A DNA stretch of 64,000 nucleotides, taken from assembly GCA_963930645.1 (NCBI GenBank), contig OZ005652.1, forward strand, positions 263,515,356-263,579,355. Direction: 5' to 3'. A model generated the notes under the pieces. The model worked only from the letters and a program-made list of their open reading frames with translations, was not told the DNA's origin and made no database searches. Numbering within the stretch: the stretch's first letter is position 1; every line of letters begins with the position of its first letter. The translations under genes were made by a program, and so were the position numbers. The DNA comes from Salticus scenicus. Taxonomy: Eukaryota > Arthropoda > Arachnida > Araneae > Salticidae. Shown here in pieces: positions 1 through 10,975 of the stretch.

Positions 1-1938
1 GCTCCTCTCAATAATTTACTGCAGAAAGGTACTAAATTTTTGTGGACTGCAGAATGTGGAAAAGCTTTCAAGGCATTGAAACAAGAAATTGCTTCAGACC
101 GAATTTTATGCCATTATGATCCTAAGTTACCGCTTGTATTGCAAACTGATGCATCACCAGTTGGAATAGGAGCAGTTTTAAGTCACATTATGCCAGATGG
201 TTCAGAAAAACCAGTAATGTTTGCATCAAGGTCATTGACTAAAACGGAACGTAATTATTCGCAGATAGACAAGGAAGCATTGAGTATCGTATGGGGAGTA
301 AAGAGATTTTATCAATATTTATTTGGTCGACATTTTGATCTCGTAACCGATCATAAACCCCTAGTATCAATTTTCGCACATAATCGTAGTTTACCATGTC
401 TATCAGCAACACGAATGGTTCATTATGCACTTTTTCTCCAAGCATTCAGTTATACAATCAAGTATCGAAACACTAAGTATCATGGCAATGCCGATGCACT
501 TTCACGGTTACCACTAGCAGTTGACAAGGACTGTGAGTACTTGACTGAAGCAGACGCGACAAATATTTCGCAAATTGAATTAATGCCTGTTACAGCAACT
601 GACATAGCCAGAGCTATTAAAACTGATAGGAAATTGTTCGAACTGTATGAAAGTTTAAAATCTGGAACTGAATTACCTGTGCCTTGGAAAGGTAGAGAAT
701 CTGAATTTTCATTGCAAAATTGTTGCATAATGTATGGTCATAGAGTATGCATTCCTGAAAAGTACCAGAGTCAAGTTTTGGAAGAACTTCATGTTGGACA
801 TCCTGGAATTGTCAAAATAAAGGCCATAGCTAGAAGCTACTGCTATTGGCAAGGTATTGATGCCAGTATAGCCAATTTTGTTCAGAACTGTTCAGCTTGT
901 ATCGTAACGAGGAACGAACCAGCAAGGATAAATCGACATCCGTGGGAATGGCCAAATGGGCCTTGGCAAAGGATACACGTTGACTACGCTGGTCCTTTTA
1001 TGGGGAAAAGGTTTTTTGTAGTCTCTGATGCATATTCGAAGTGGATAGAAGTCATTCCGATGAAAAATATTACAGCTAGTTTTACAATTCATCATTTTCG
1101 TATTCTTTTTGCTCATTATGGAATTCCCTTAACTTTGGTTAGTGATAACGGCGCAAGTTTTACTAGTTACGAATTTCGACATTTTTTGAAACTGAATAAT
1201 ATTAAACATATAACTTCAGCACCGTACCATCCTGCTACGAACGGACAGGCAGAAAGAATAGTGCAGTTATTCAAAGCTTCGTTGAAATCGAGTAGAGGTG
1301 ATTCTGGAGATCTAAATGTGAAATTACAAAGATTTTTATTACAGTATAGAATAACTCCACATTCTCTCACGGGAGAAACTCCGAGTGCCTTGTTTTTGAA
1401 GAGATGTATTCGCACTAGGCTTGATCTTTTTAAACCAAATTTGAGAGACAAAAGTGTTCAGAAACAGAGTTCGAGACTTGACACAGAATCTATCTCGCGT
1501 GAGTTTCAGGAAGGGGAGAAAGTAGCCGTAAGAAATTATTCCGGACCTAACAAATGGAAAATTGGAACAATTATAAACCGAGATGGAACTTTGAGTTATA
1601 GTATACAAGTTGGAAATGAAATTTGGAAGAGACACGTAGATCAAATAAGGAAATGTGGGAAGTCGATTGAATTATCCCAAGCTGCTACTGAAATTCCAAT
1701 TTACGATAAAGAATTGAATTTTCCAGATGAGCCAGTATCCGATGATGTTGCTGAATCGGAACCGCCTGCACCTGTACCTGAAGTTGTCCCTGAACCTAAA
1801 GATGTACCTGTACCTGCCACTCCAAGTGATGATATACCATCTAAGCCTGTACCAGACGCTTCCGGAAAGCCGAAAACTGATGTGCCACTCCGACGCTCAA
1901 ACCGAATCAGGAGACCTCCAAAGAGACTCCACCTGTGA
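1..1938 (+). CDS. Ty3/Gypsy retrotransposon Pol polyprotein, 3' part (RT end, RNase H, integrase)
   Basis: The frame is open from base 1, so the gene enters from the left edge, and it stops at 1936-1938 without a break. It starts in the reverse-transcriptase thumb. RNase H follows, with QTDAS, the Glu of DKEALSIVWG and LVTDHKPL as acidic active-site positions and a final D in GNADALSRLP. Next comes an integrase HHCC zinc finger (HVGHPG, then CSAC). The integrase core follows with D in HVDYAG, D in VSDNGASF and E in NGQAERIV, so the DDE triad is complete. The tail is rich in proline and acidic residues and ends in an Arg-rich stretch. The product copies and integrates element RNA/cDNA. A polypurine tract and LTR follow within 25 bp, as expected for a 3' end. 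The unbroken frame suggests a young copy. The catalytic RT core, protease and gag are outside the window. Confidence 0.93.
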   Translation, partial: APLNNLLQKGTKFLWTAECGKAFKALKQEIASDRILCHYDPKLPLVLQTDASPVGIGAVLSHIMPDGSEKPVMFASRSLTKTERNYSQIDKEALSIVWGVKRFYQYLFGRHFDLVTDHKPLVSIFAHNRSLPCLSATRMVHYALFLQAFSYTIKYRNTKYHGNADALSRLPLAVDKDCEYLTEADATNISQIELMPVTATDIARAIKTDRKLFELYESLKSGTELPVPWKGRESEFSLQNCCIMYGHRVCIPEKYQSQVLEELHVGHPGIVKIKAIARSYCYWQGIDASIANFVQNCSACIVTRNEPARINRHPWEWPNGPWQRIHVDYAGPFMGKRFFVVSDAYSKWIEVIPMKNITASFTIHHFRILFAHYGIPLTLVSDNGASFTSYEFRHFLKLNNIKHITSAPYHPATNGQAERIVQLFKASLKSSRGDSGDLNVKLQRFLLQYRITPHSLTGETPSALFLKRCIRTRLDLFKPNLRDKSVQKQSSRLDTESISREFQEGEKVAVRNYSGPNKWKIGTIINRDGTLSYSIQVGNEIWKRHVDQIRKCGKSIELSQAATEIPIYDKELNFPDEPVSDDVAESEPPAPVPEVVPEPKDVPVPATPSDDIPSKPVPDASGKPKTDVPLRRSNRIRRPPKRLHL

Positions 1939-1952
1939 ATCTATATTTTGTC

Positions 1953-1962
1953 GGGGAGGAAC
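1953..1962 (+). promoter_or_regulatory. Polypurine tract before the 3' LTR
   Basis: A short purine run (ggggaggaac) lies 14 bases after the pol stop and directly before the TG that opens the LTR. This is the usual plus-strand primer position in LTR retrotransposons. Confidence 0.7.
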
Positions 1963-2182
1963 TGTTATGTATCTGGCAACAGCCAGATTAGAGAACCTTC
2001 CAAGCTGTGTGACGCGCGCGTGCTTTGTTTACCTTTTTGAATTCCATAGTTTCGTATTTTACATGTTCGGTGTAGTTGTTGTTATGCTCGTTTGTGCCTG
2101 TGTATCTTAATGCTAATAAATGTTCTTTGCGTGTATGTAAAACGAATCGTATCGTCTCTCGGTCTACCTTGCATACATGACA
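1963..2182 (+). repeat. 3' LTR of the Ty3/Gypsy element (220 bp)
   Basis: The LTR opens with TGTTATGTAT and closes with ATACATGACA, a one-mismatch inverted repeat with TG...CA ends. An AATAAA polyadenylation signal lies near 2113. The left edge abuts the polypurine tract. The right edge abuts taaagtacaac, which appears uninterrupted in the second copy of the host segment at 8383, so the right boundary is well fixed. The 5' LTR is outside the window, so LTR identity cannot be compared. Confidence 0.8.
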
Positions 2183-3622
2183 TAAAGTACAACAAAATAC
2201 GATGAAACATTAAGAAATTACATAAATTATCTATCTTAAGTGTGTTTGTTTAAATAGATCATTTAATAGAGGAAAAATGCATTTTTACTTCTGTTAAGTG
2301 CCATTTTAAACAAGCCATATGTTCGAAATATAAACAGAATGCGAAATATTTGCATAAATTAACTAAAAAATACAATCACAGTAAGAATAGGATCTAGACT
2401 TACAACTAAAACGTTAGTCCCTTTTTTTTCCGCTACAACAGACCAGACGCCATTTTAAACAACCCACTTTCGACTTGCTTACGTTTGGAACCCATGCAAC
2501 CATTTCCACTGTGGTCACCAAAAGAAAATTGCTAAAATTGGGCTGTGGACTAATGTCTCAGTTGTTCTGAGTAGATTGTTTAAACAAGCAATTATTTAAA
2601 AAAAGGTACAACTATAGTATTTCCCCACAGCTGAATTTTGCGATTTTTCTTTGGCGCTGATTTGAACGATAACGACGTCGTTCTGAACTATTTGCGATAT
2701 AATATGGCAGCCTGCATGCTATTTATTTTGGATTTATGATTTATAATTTAGCTTATGATTTTATCATTTATGCTATATGATTTCTGATTTTTAGATTTAT
2801 GATTTAGCCATAATCGCCAAAAATAAATCGCCAAATTCAGCTGTGGGGAAATACTATAGTTGTTCAAATAAAAAAAAAAAAAATAAATAAATAAATAAAA
2901 AATAAATAAATAAATAAAAAGAAATAAAAAGAATAGCCGATATGGTGTGGTGATAAGAATGTAAAACTCGCCAAAGGTTGGTCGGTCGGTTTTTTATAGT
3001 GGAAGATCCAGAATAGGACATTCTGCGCCAAACCTCGCCAAGGGAGTCCTATCCTAAGGCTGTGCCGAAATAAATTTCACATTATTAAAATCTAAATAGT
3101 TTTGTTTAGATTTTAAAAAATCTAATGCGTTGAAATAATATTATTACTATTTTCATAAAAGAATGCATTTCTTACTTTTTTTACGTTTCCTTATAATACT
3201 TGCTTTTGTACGCTTCCTTTATTGAAATCACAATTTAAAAAGAAAATATTTCAGAAGATAAAACCCAAATTTGTGTAATAAACAAAATTTTCTACAAAAG
3301 AAAAAAAAATGTCATGATTAAAAGAATGCTGCTGTTATTCAGTCGCTAAATGAATACCTGTTATAGGAGTGGATTGAGAGAGTATGTTTGCTCGTCTATG
3401 TATACTTCCGTTTAAATTATTGTTTTGGAGCCGACTATCTACCCTATGTTAAATAAAAAGTTTTTCAGAAGTTATATTTTTTAAGCAAAATTTTAAAACT
3501 ATAAAATTTGGAGTACTTTAGGAATCAAATTTTAAAGGCTTAAATTATACAAAAATGGATGCTATATAAAATACAGGGTAAATCAAAATGAATATAGCGA
3601 TTGCAAACGGCTATAACTATTT
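2183..3622 (+). repeat. Direct duplication, copy A (1.44 kb)
   Basis: This segment matches 8383-9820 nearly base for base, with a few substitutions and length changes in A-rich runs. It contains no gene. It includes a reversed fragment of the MITE family seen at 7834 and 19017, a 256-bp TIR element (2608-2863), an AAAT-rich run (about 2866-2935) and a stretch that recurs in inverted form at 11285-11500. It ends inside the terminal repeat of the mariner-type element that is longer in copy B. Confidence 0.9.
2608..2863. mobile_element. MITE with ~30-bp terminal inverted repeats
   Basis: The left end acaactatagtatttcccc is repeated inverted at the right end (ggggaaatactatagttgt), followed inside by a matching cagctgaattt. 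The inside is about 190 bp, AT-rich and non-coding. The same element lies at 8809-9064 in the duplicated segment. No superfamily could be assigned because the target duplication is not clear. Confidence 0.75.
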
Positions 3623-3864
3623 CCGGTATTTCCTTTAAAGGAAAAATGAAAAAGTCATGTGATTTTCTGGAAACTGAACTAGTAGGTCTAACTTTTTTTT
3701 ATGTATGTGAAAGCAAAAACTTTTTTTTAATTTAATGTCAGAATGTATGCTCGAAATTCAGCAAAAACATTTTTTCCGCCTTAGGAGACTGCTGTTAACA
3801 TTGCATATTTACTAAAATAACTACCAATTTTGAAATAATTGCGCTGTAGGAACATTCTCTCTCT

Positions 3865-3896
<32 letters not shown>

Positions 3897-4161
3897 GGTA
3901 GTATAAATGTCTGTTATTGTCTCGATGCAAATTTCAAACGCATATTAGAGACGTATTGACCGACATTTGATATTTGGTGACTGGGAACTCCTGAACAGGG
4001 TACGGTCCCGTCGCCAACCCAAAATTTCGGAAAAGAGTTGTTTTCGTCAGAATCCAAGATGGCGGCCTACATATCAAGGACTTTTTTTTTTTTACCGACC
4101 AACGAACTAGGCGAAATGGCGTGCGGCGTTCAAATTCAAGGGGTTACCAAAATGTAAACAG
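3623..4161. other. Unassigned intergenic DNA with pyrimidine-rich run
   Basis: I see no gene here. A (CT)n/T-rich run lies at about 3857-3896. The stretch 3900-4160 has near-balanced base composition, unlike its AT-rich surroundings, but I could not match it to a family. Confidence 0.5.
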
Positions 4162-4169
4162 GTTTTGGC

Positions 4170-7078
4170 ACAAGACGTTAAATCGCGCCCATCACAAATG
4201 CTCCAGCTCGTTCCTTCTTCTAATGAGCATGCGCGGGGACTTGCTCAAGTTGCCGGCCAAAATCATGAAGGTCTAAGAAATTGATTCGTAGCCGGTGCTA
4301 CCCTCTATTAGCGATTAATTTAATCAAACATTTTCACTTTCAGAAATTTTATTTTATTTTCCCTTTCAACCTTTTTTAAAATAATAAAAATCTAAGACTC
4401 AGAATCTTTTATTTTATTTCAAATTTTATTTTCCACCAATTAAAAAAAAAAAAAAAAAAAAAAGATAATAATAAATAGGGCTGAGAAAAGGATACAAATA
4501 AATATTTGAAAGTGTAGGAGGCTCTTCATTTATGAAAATATTTATAGATAATAATAATAATAAAAATAAAATAAAAAATCAACAATATTTTAAAAAGCTT
4601 AATAAAATAGCAGAAGTGTATGAGATATAATAATTCAAAATCAAGTTTAACAGTGCTTTATGATTGTGTTTATATTACTTTTTCACATCAAATGCTTTGA
4701 ATGAAAGCTTTAAATAGAAACAAATGAAGTAGAAAATTGGTTTTAAGTTAAATTATGTATAATTTCCTATTCTTCGTATAATATTTCAGTTTTAAATTGC
4801 ATTATATTATTATCAGTAAATTATAAAGAAAGTAAATTTGAATTAATTTAAATCCTATATGTTCAACTAAAAATATTATACTACATTATGCATGACATAG
4901 AAAAATTACATGTGATTTTTTCTAACAAGTTTTCGAGATATTCCCATTAATATTAAATAAGAATTTTATTAGATTTAACAAAGTACTTAAAATTACGTAT
5001 CTTAAAAACTGAGCAAATGAGAGTTAATTTTTATCAATAACAAACAGTAATAGGATCAGTAAAGCTGTTTATTTTCTCCCCTGCAAATATTTACAATTAT
5101 TATTATTATTAAATCCAATTTAGAAGCTTTTAGCTATATAGAAATTTAATTTCATATCAGTATTATTTATAAATATTTTACATATATAAGACGTAAAAAC
5201 ATTTTATTTTATTTTATAGCTTTTCTAGTCATAGTCATGCCTCCCACTGTTTAATAAATAATTAATAATTAAGTAAAATAAGCAAAAAGCATTAATTTAC
5301 TTTAAGACATGGGTTTAATATATTCTAATTATTACAGTTTATGGCTCCAACAAAGAATTTTCTATATTTTTAAATGAAAAATTATAAATAATATAATCAA
5401 ATGATAAAAATTTGAAATTTATTCGAAACAGTAATATTTATCAAAGGGGATCAAATTCTTTAACTATATATCATATATGAGGTTAGCACTGAAAATAAAA
5501 TTGAAATTGATGAAATATCTTAAAACTTTTTTATATTGTTTTATGACATTCTGATTCAAACAGGGAGGAAGGGAAGAGGATAAACAGTTTAAATGACCCT
5601 CTTAATGTTTGTTAGTGATAAACATTAACTCTCATTTCATTTGCTTAGTTTTTGATTATGTCTACTTTTAAGTACTCCATTAAATTTTTGATATAATATT
5701 GATGAGAATACTTCAAATATAGTTAAAAAAATTTTATGAAATTTTCTGTGTTATGCATAATATAGTATATTATTTAGAGTTGAATATATAGGATTTAAAT
5801 TAATTCAAATTTACTTTCTTTATAATTTACTGATAATAATAATACTGATAATTTATAATGCAATTTAAAACTGAAATACTTTATATATTTTTTCTTAATG
5901 TTATAAATTATTTGGAAATATTAATAAGCAGTATTATACGAAGGATAGGAAATTATACATAAATTAATTTAAAATCAATTTTCTACATCATTTGTATCAG
6001 TTTAAAACTTTCATACAAAATATTTGATGTGAAAAATTAATATAAATACAATCATAAAACACCAATAAACTTGATTTGGAATTATTATATCTCATATAAT
6101 TCTGTTGTTATTTTATTGAACTTTTAAAATGTTGTTGATTTTTTTTTTTTCTCTAATTATCTATGAATATTTTCATAAATGAAGAGCCTCTTGCACTTTC
6201 AAATATTAATTTGAATCTTTTACTAAACCCTACTTTCTTTCTTTCTTTTTTTTTTTTTTTTTAATTGGTGGAAAGTAAAATGTAATATAAAATAAAAAAA
6301 ATTCTGAGTCTGAGATTTTTATTATTTTAAAAAAGGTTGAAAGGGAAAGTAAAATAAAATTTCTGAAAGTAAAAATGTTTGGTTAAATTAATCGCTAATA
6401 GAGGGTAGCACCGGCGGCGAATCAATATATTACCATCGAGCAGATATACTAGTAGAGGGCGAATCCCTATTCTTTTCTACGGAAGAAAACGTGTCCAACA
6501 TGTTATTTCGTTGAGCTAACTTTTTTCGCTACTTATCGCTTTCTTGGCAATAGTTTTTTTCCCATAAAAAACATTTTTTTAGATTGTAAATACCAAAGAT
6601 TATTTACATCATTAGATATTATTTGACAAATATATTATAAGAGTTATGTATTTATAATTATTATTTCTAGCGTCTCTTTGTAGCGGCAGACCTCTACGGA
6701 GCTAAGTGAGTTTGGCGAGAATTCACGCTTGGCGCCCACTGTGGCTTGACGCTATGCGCTTACGCACGACGAGGAAAGATCACAAACCACGCGGGCACAA
6801 TACCTCTATGATTCGGCTTTCGGCTAACACAATACCGTAGTAGTTCACGCGCACAGGAGAAAGGAGAAATCTCAAAGTTATTGTCACGTGACACTTCTCG
6901 ATGATGTTGGGCACGCAAAGGGGTTGCCATTTCGCTCTCTACCTAAATTAAAGCTCGATGTATATTACTTAGACCTTCATGATTGTGGCCAGCAAAGCAA
7001 CTTCAAGTCCCCGCGCATGCTCATTAGAAGAAGGAACGACCTGGAGCAGTTGTGATGGGCGCGATCTAACGTCTTGTA
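4170..7078. mobile_element. Large fold-back (long terminal inverted repeat) DNA element
   Basis: An exact 8-bp direct repeat, gttttggc, flanks the element at 4162-4169 and 7079-7086. The termini are inverted copies (acaagacgttaaatcgcg on the left, its near complement at 7050-7078). Inverted similarity continues inward for about 0.9 kb: 4170-5090 pairs with 5560-6425 plus 6969-7078, with small gaps. Landmarks such as ggtgctaccctctattagcg and aagaggctcttcatttatg occur in both arms. No open frame is present, so the element is non-autonomous. An 8-bp target duplication fits hAT or other 8-bp superfamilies, but the terminal motif is not a classic hAT end. The right arm is split by a 527-bp insertion. 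Confidence 0.85.
6434..6960. mobile_element. 527-bp non-autonomous DNA element nested in the fold-back arm
   Basis: It is flanked by a perfect 8-bp duplication, tatattac, at 6426-6433 and 6961-6968. The ends are inverted repeats, catcgagc and gctcgatg, with weaker inverted similarity for about 40 bp inward. It interrupts the right arm of the 4170-7078 fold-back at a site that is continuous in the left arm. It is non-coding. Confidence 0.85.
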
Positions 7079-7086
7079 GTTTTGGC

Positions 7087-7833
7087 TATAAACCTAGAAA
7101 TTAAAGTAGCACCACATTTGGCGACTTTTCCACGAGTTTGGCGAGAAAAACCGGACAGTTCTTCAGTCACCCCGGTGGGGGAGGGAGGGAGGGGTTCTTT
7201 TGGTGCGAAATTCTTGCTCTCCTAAGTTACGTATCAATCTCTTTCCTCGTAATGAATTCAGTTGCATTACCATAAAAAGATAATTTATCATCAAATTCGG
7301 TAATTTTTGCCCTTTTTTAATATTTTTTTAGTACTCTTCCATTTAGCCAGCGCAGGCGATAAACTAGATATAGACGTAGGACGTAGGTATAAAGTTGGCG
7401 ATAAAGATTAATAAAACATATTAGTCTTTCAAATGTAGGAGGTTTTCGGTTTACCTCATCTATATATATACAAAAGAGTTTTATAAAAGATTACTTTAGA
7501 AGGCGATTTTATCGCCTGTGCCGGCAAAATGAAAAAGTGTTTTTTTTTTTTCCTCCTTGCCCGTAGAAAAGTATCGGTGCAATAAAACAGCTTCCATAAC
7601 TGCCAACTTGTACTTTCCACATCACTTTCTGTGAGTAAAAATTTTCACCTTATTTAAATCGTCGAAAACTTCTAGAAAGTGTACAAAAAAATCTTATTAA
7701 AAATTCTTGGTAGCCAAAAAAAACATACAAGTGGGCTATGAGTACACCTTTGTAATGTGGGCTATGAGTACTATGAGTAATAGTAGGCTATGAGTACACC
7801 ATTGGCAACTTTTATAGTTTGATGGAACAACAT
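7087..7833. other. Intergenic DNA, no gene recognised
   Basis: There is no convincing coding frame. A G-rich patch lies near 7170-7200, and a short direct repeat, gggctatgagtac, occurs twice at about 7732-7765. Confidence 0.5.
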
Positions 7834-8270
7834 GCAGGCTAGTTCACAACTCTACTTAGCGATTTTCCTTTGATGATTACGGCGAAATGCAATTTTTAGA
7901 AATGATTGCCATGAGTTCCAAATGTAAACAAAGCGAAAAACACGTTTTTCAAAATGGCATCAGTTTTATAATGTGCAGAAATAAATTAAACCTATCTTTA
8001 ATATTAATAAAACAAATAAGTAAAATTAACTAACTTACTTTGCATGAAGTTCTATGCTGCAAGGATCATCAATATGTATAAATATATATACATATATGTG
8101 TTTCCCGTACATATACACTATTTAAATGTTCTACAGTTGCCGGATAAATACGATTTTATAAACCAAATTTCCTAATCCACATTTTTTTTAAAATTTCAAA
8201 ACATTCCTCGGCGTCAAAAAAAAAAAAAAAAAAAAAAAAATCGCCAAATAGGGTTGTGGACTAACCTGCA
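7834..8270. mobile_element. MITE, family also at 19017-19588
   Basis: The left end gcaggctagttcacaac is mirrored by the right end ggttgtggactaacctgc. Subterminal cgatttt/aaatcgccaaat blocks are also inverted. The inside shares long stretches (near gattacggcgaaatgc and caaaatggc) with 19040-19230. A reversed, partial copy lies within both copies of the 1.44-kb duplication. A long A-run sits near the right end. Confidence 0.75.
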
Positions 8271-8382
8271 AGTTATACCAATTTGGATAGCAGTAGCTCG
8301 GATGTTTTTCATCAAGGACTGCCATTCCGCGACAGCGATACACATTCTAACTATAGCTGCGCATTAAAAGTATAAATCATTT

Positions 8383-9820
8383 ATAAAGTACAACAAAATA
8401 CGATGAAACATTAAGAAATTACATAAATGATCTATCTTAAGTGTGTTTGTTTAAATAGATCATTTAATAGAGGAAAAATGAATTTTTACTTCTGTAAATG
8501 CCATTTTAAACAAGCTATATTTTCGAAATATAAACAGAATGCGAAATATTTGCATAAATTAACTAAAAAATACAATCACAGTAAGAATAGGATCTAGACG
8601 CACAACTAAAACGTTAGTCCCTTTTTCTCCCGCTACTACAGACCAGACGCCATTTTAAACAACCCACTTTCGACTTGCTTACGTTTGGAACCCATGCAAC
8701 CATTTCCACTGTGGTCACCAAAAGAAAATTGCTAAAATTGGGCTGTGGACTAATGTCTCAGTTGTTCTGAATAGATTGTTTAAACAAGCAATTATTTAAA
8801 AAAAAGGTACAACTATAGTATTTCCCCACAGCTGAATTTTGCGATTTTTCTTTGGCGCTGATTTGAACGATAACGATGTCGTTCTGAACTATTTGCGATA
8901 TAATATGGCAGCCTGCATGCTATTTATTTTGGATTTATGATTTATAATTTAGCTTATGATTTTATCATTTATGCTATATGATTTCTGATTTTTAGATTTA
9001 TGATTTAGCCATAATCGCCAAAAATAAATCGCCAAATTCAGCTGTGGGGAAATACTATAGTTGTTCAAATAAAAAAAAAAAAAAAGAAATAAATAAAAAA
9101 GAAATAAATAAATAAAAAGAAATAAAAAGAATAGCCGATATGGTGTGGTGATAAGAATGTAAAACTCGCCAAAGGTTGGTCGGTCGGTTTTTTATAGTGG
9201 AAGATCCAGAATAGGACATTCTGCGCCAAACCTCGCCAAGGGAGTCCTATCCTAAGGCTGTGCCGAAATAAATTTCACATTATTAAAATCTAAATAGTTT
9301 TGTTTAGATTTTAAAAAATCTAATGCGTTGAAATAATATTATTACTATTTTCATAAAAGAATGCATTTCTTACTTTTTTTACGTTTCCTTATAATACTTG
9401 CTTTTGTACGCTTCCTTTATTGAAATCACAATTTAAAAAGAAAATATTTCAGAAGATAAAACCCAAATTTGTGTAATAAACAAAATTTTCTACAAAAGAA
9501 AAAAAAATGTCATGATTAAAAGAATGCTGCTGTTATTCAGTCGCTAAATGAATACCTGTTATAGGAGTGGATTGAGAGAGTATGTTTGCTCGTCTATGTA
9601 TACTTCCGTTTAAATTATTGTTTTGGAGCCGACTATCTACCCTATGTTAAATAAAAAGTTTTTCAGAAGTTATATTTTTTAAGCAAAATTTTAAAACTAT
9701 AAAATTTGGAGTACTTTAGGAATCAAATTTTAAAGGCTTAAATTATACAAAAATGGATGCTATATAAAATACAGGGTAAATCAAAATGAATATAGCGATT
9801 GCAAACGGCTATAACTATTT
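8383..9820 (+). repeat. Direct duplication, copy B (1.44 kb)
   Basis: This copy matches 2183-3622 in the same orientation, 6.2 kb downstream. Here the sequence around taaagtacaac continues leftward into tataaatcattta instead of an LTR, so it looks like the unoccupied site of the Gypsy insertion. It contains the second copy of the 256-bp MITE at 8809-9064. On the right it continues into the full mariner-type fold-back. Confidence 0.9.
8809..9064. mobile_element. MITE, second copy of the 2608-2863 element
   Basis: The terminal inverted repeats and interior are the same as at 2608-2863. It was duplicated with its host segment rather than inserted independently, because the flanks also match. 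Confidence 0.75.
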
Positions 9821-10350
9821 AATGGAAAAGAATTTATCGATAAGATTAACACAGAATGTAGACGGAACTCCAAAATTTTGTATACATACGTCATAGATGT
9901 TCTATGTGACTTCACTTGGTCACACGGACAACATCTAGACGGTTATCTATTTCACGCTCACGCCATACATTCTGAAGCATGTCAGCAGTCACCGACGCAA
10001 GCGCATTAAAAGTGCGTACTTTGGGACCCTGCGATTTTTATCTATGGGTTTATGTGAAAGACATGTTGTATGTGCTTCCCATGCCCAAAACAATTGACGA
10101 ATTCAAAGTACGCATTTGTAATGCGCTTGCTTCGGTGACTGAACAAATGCTTCAGAATGTATGGCGTGAAATGGACTACCGCCTAGATTTTGTCCGTGTG
10201 ACCAAGGGAAGTCACATAGAACATCTATGACGTATGTATACAAAATTTGGAAGTTCCGTCTACATTTTGGTGTTAATCTTATCGATAAATTCTTTTCCAT
10301 TAAATAGTTATAGCCGTTTGTAATCGCTATATTCATTTTGACTTAACCTG
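9772..10350. mobile_element. Fold-back element made from the 3' end of an IS630/Tc1/mariner-type transposon
   Basis: The arms 9772-10023 and 10104-10350 are inverted copies of each other with few mismatches, around an ~80-bp loop. TA dinucleotides flank the outer ends (9770-9771 and 10351-10352), as for Tc1/mariner. The outer ends read cagggtaaatcaaaatga and its near complement. The right arm encodes the C-terminal end of a transposase, so the left arm is an inverted duplicate of coding sequence rather than an ordinary short TIR. Read-through transcription would give a ~250-bp hairpin. Confidence 0.85.
9979..10230 (+). pseudogene. C-terminal fragment of an IS630/Tc1/mariner-superfamily transposase
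   Basis: The motif GPCDFYLWVYVKD resembles the block around the third catalytic acid in DDE/D transposases of this superfamily. The following residues (QMLQNVWREMDYRLD, then RVTKGSHIEHL and stop at 10228-10230) match the usual C-terminal layout. Only about 75 residues are present and the first two catalytic acids are missing. The residues before GPCDF come from the inverted arm, so the apparent start is not original. The fragment cannot be active. Confidence 0.75.
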
Positions 10351-10555
10351 TAGAATTAACCTTACATTAAGGAATCTTACATTATGGAATTAATAAGAAG
10401 GTACTTATCCACATGCCAGCGAATAATCACCAAATTTACATAAATGATACAGGAAATTTATAATTAATTATTGTTTATAATATATTTTTCTATTTTTACA
10501 ATGCTTATATTAATTGTACTTACAGATAATACGGTAAGTTTCGTAATTTCGTGCA

Positions 10556-10975
10556 CACCAAGGTAGGGGTATCCTTTTTTTTTTTTTTTTTTTTGGGGGG
10601 GGGGGGGGGGGTTCATGTGCGCGATACTGATTGCTGCGAGAACGAGTTACATGCGTTCTCAGATTCATGAACAGCGCGGGTAGGGGTGTCTAGTGATTTT
10701 TTTTTTGTTGTTGTTGTTGTTTTTCATGTGAGCGAAGTGAACATACGTGCGTGACACTGACTGCTGGGAAAACGAGTTACATTCGTTCTCAGATTCATGC
10801 ACAGCGGGGTAGGGGAGTCCAGTGATTTTTTTTTTCATGTGTGCGATACTGATTGCTGCTAAAACGAGTTGCATGTATTCTCATATTCATGCACAGCGGG
10901 GTAGGGGTGTCCAGTGATTTTTTTTTCTTTTTTTTTTCATGAGCGCGAAGCATACATATGTGCGTGATACAACAC
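10556..10975. repeat. Minisatellite, ~110-130 bp unit, about 3-4 copies
   Basis: Each unit contains ttcatgtg, a dispersed gcgatactgattgctg, an aacgagttacat, a ttctcagattcatg, an acagcgggg and a taggggtgtccagtgattt block. Units differ mainly in the length of T-runs, and the first has a long T-run followed by a long G-run. The short lysine-rich minus frames here are artefacts of these T-runs. Confidence 0.85.

Noticed and set aside
1727..2110. 127-residue plus frame overlapping the pol end
   Set aside because: It is a shadow of pol in another frame that runs into the LTR.
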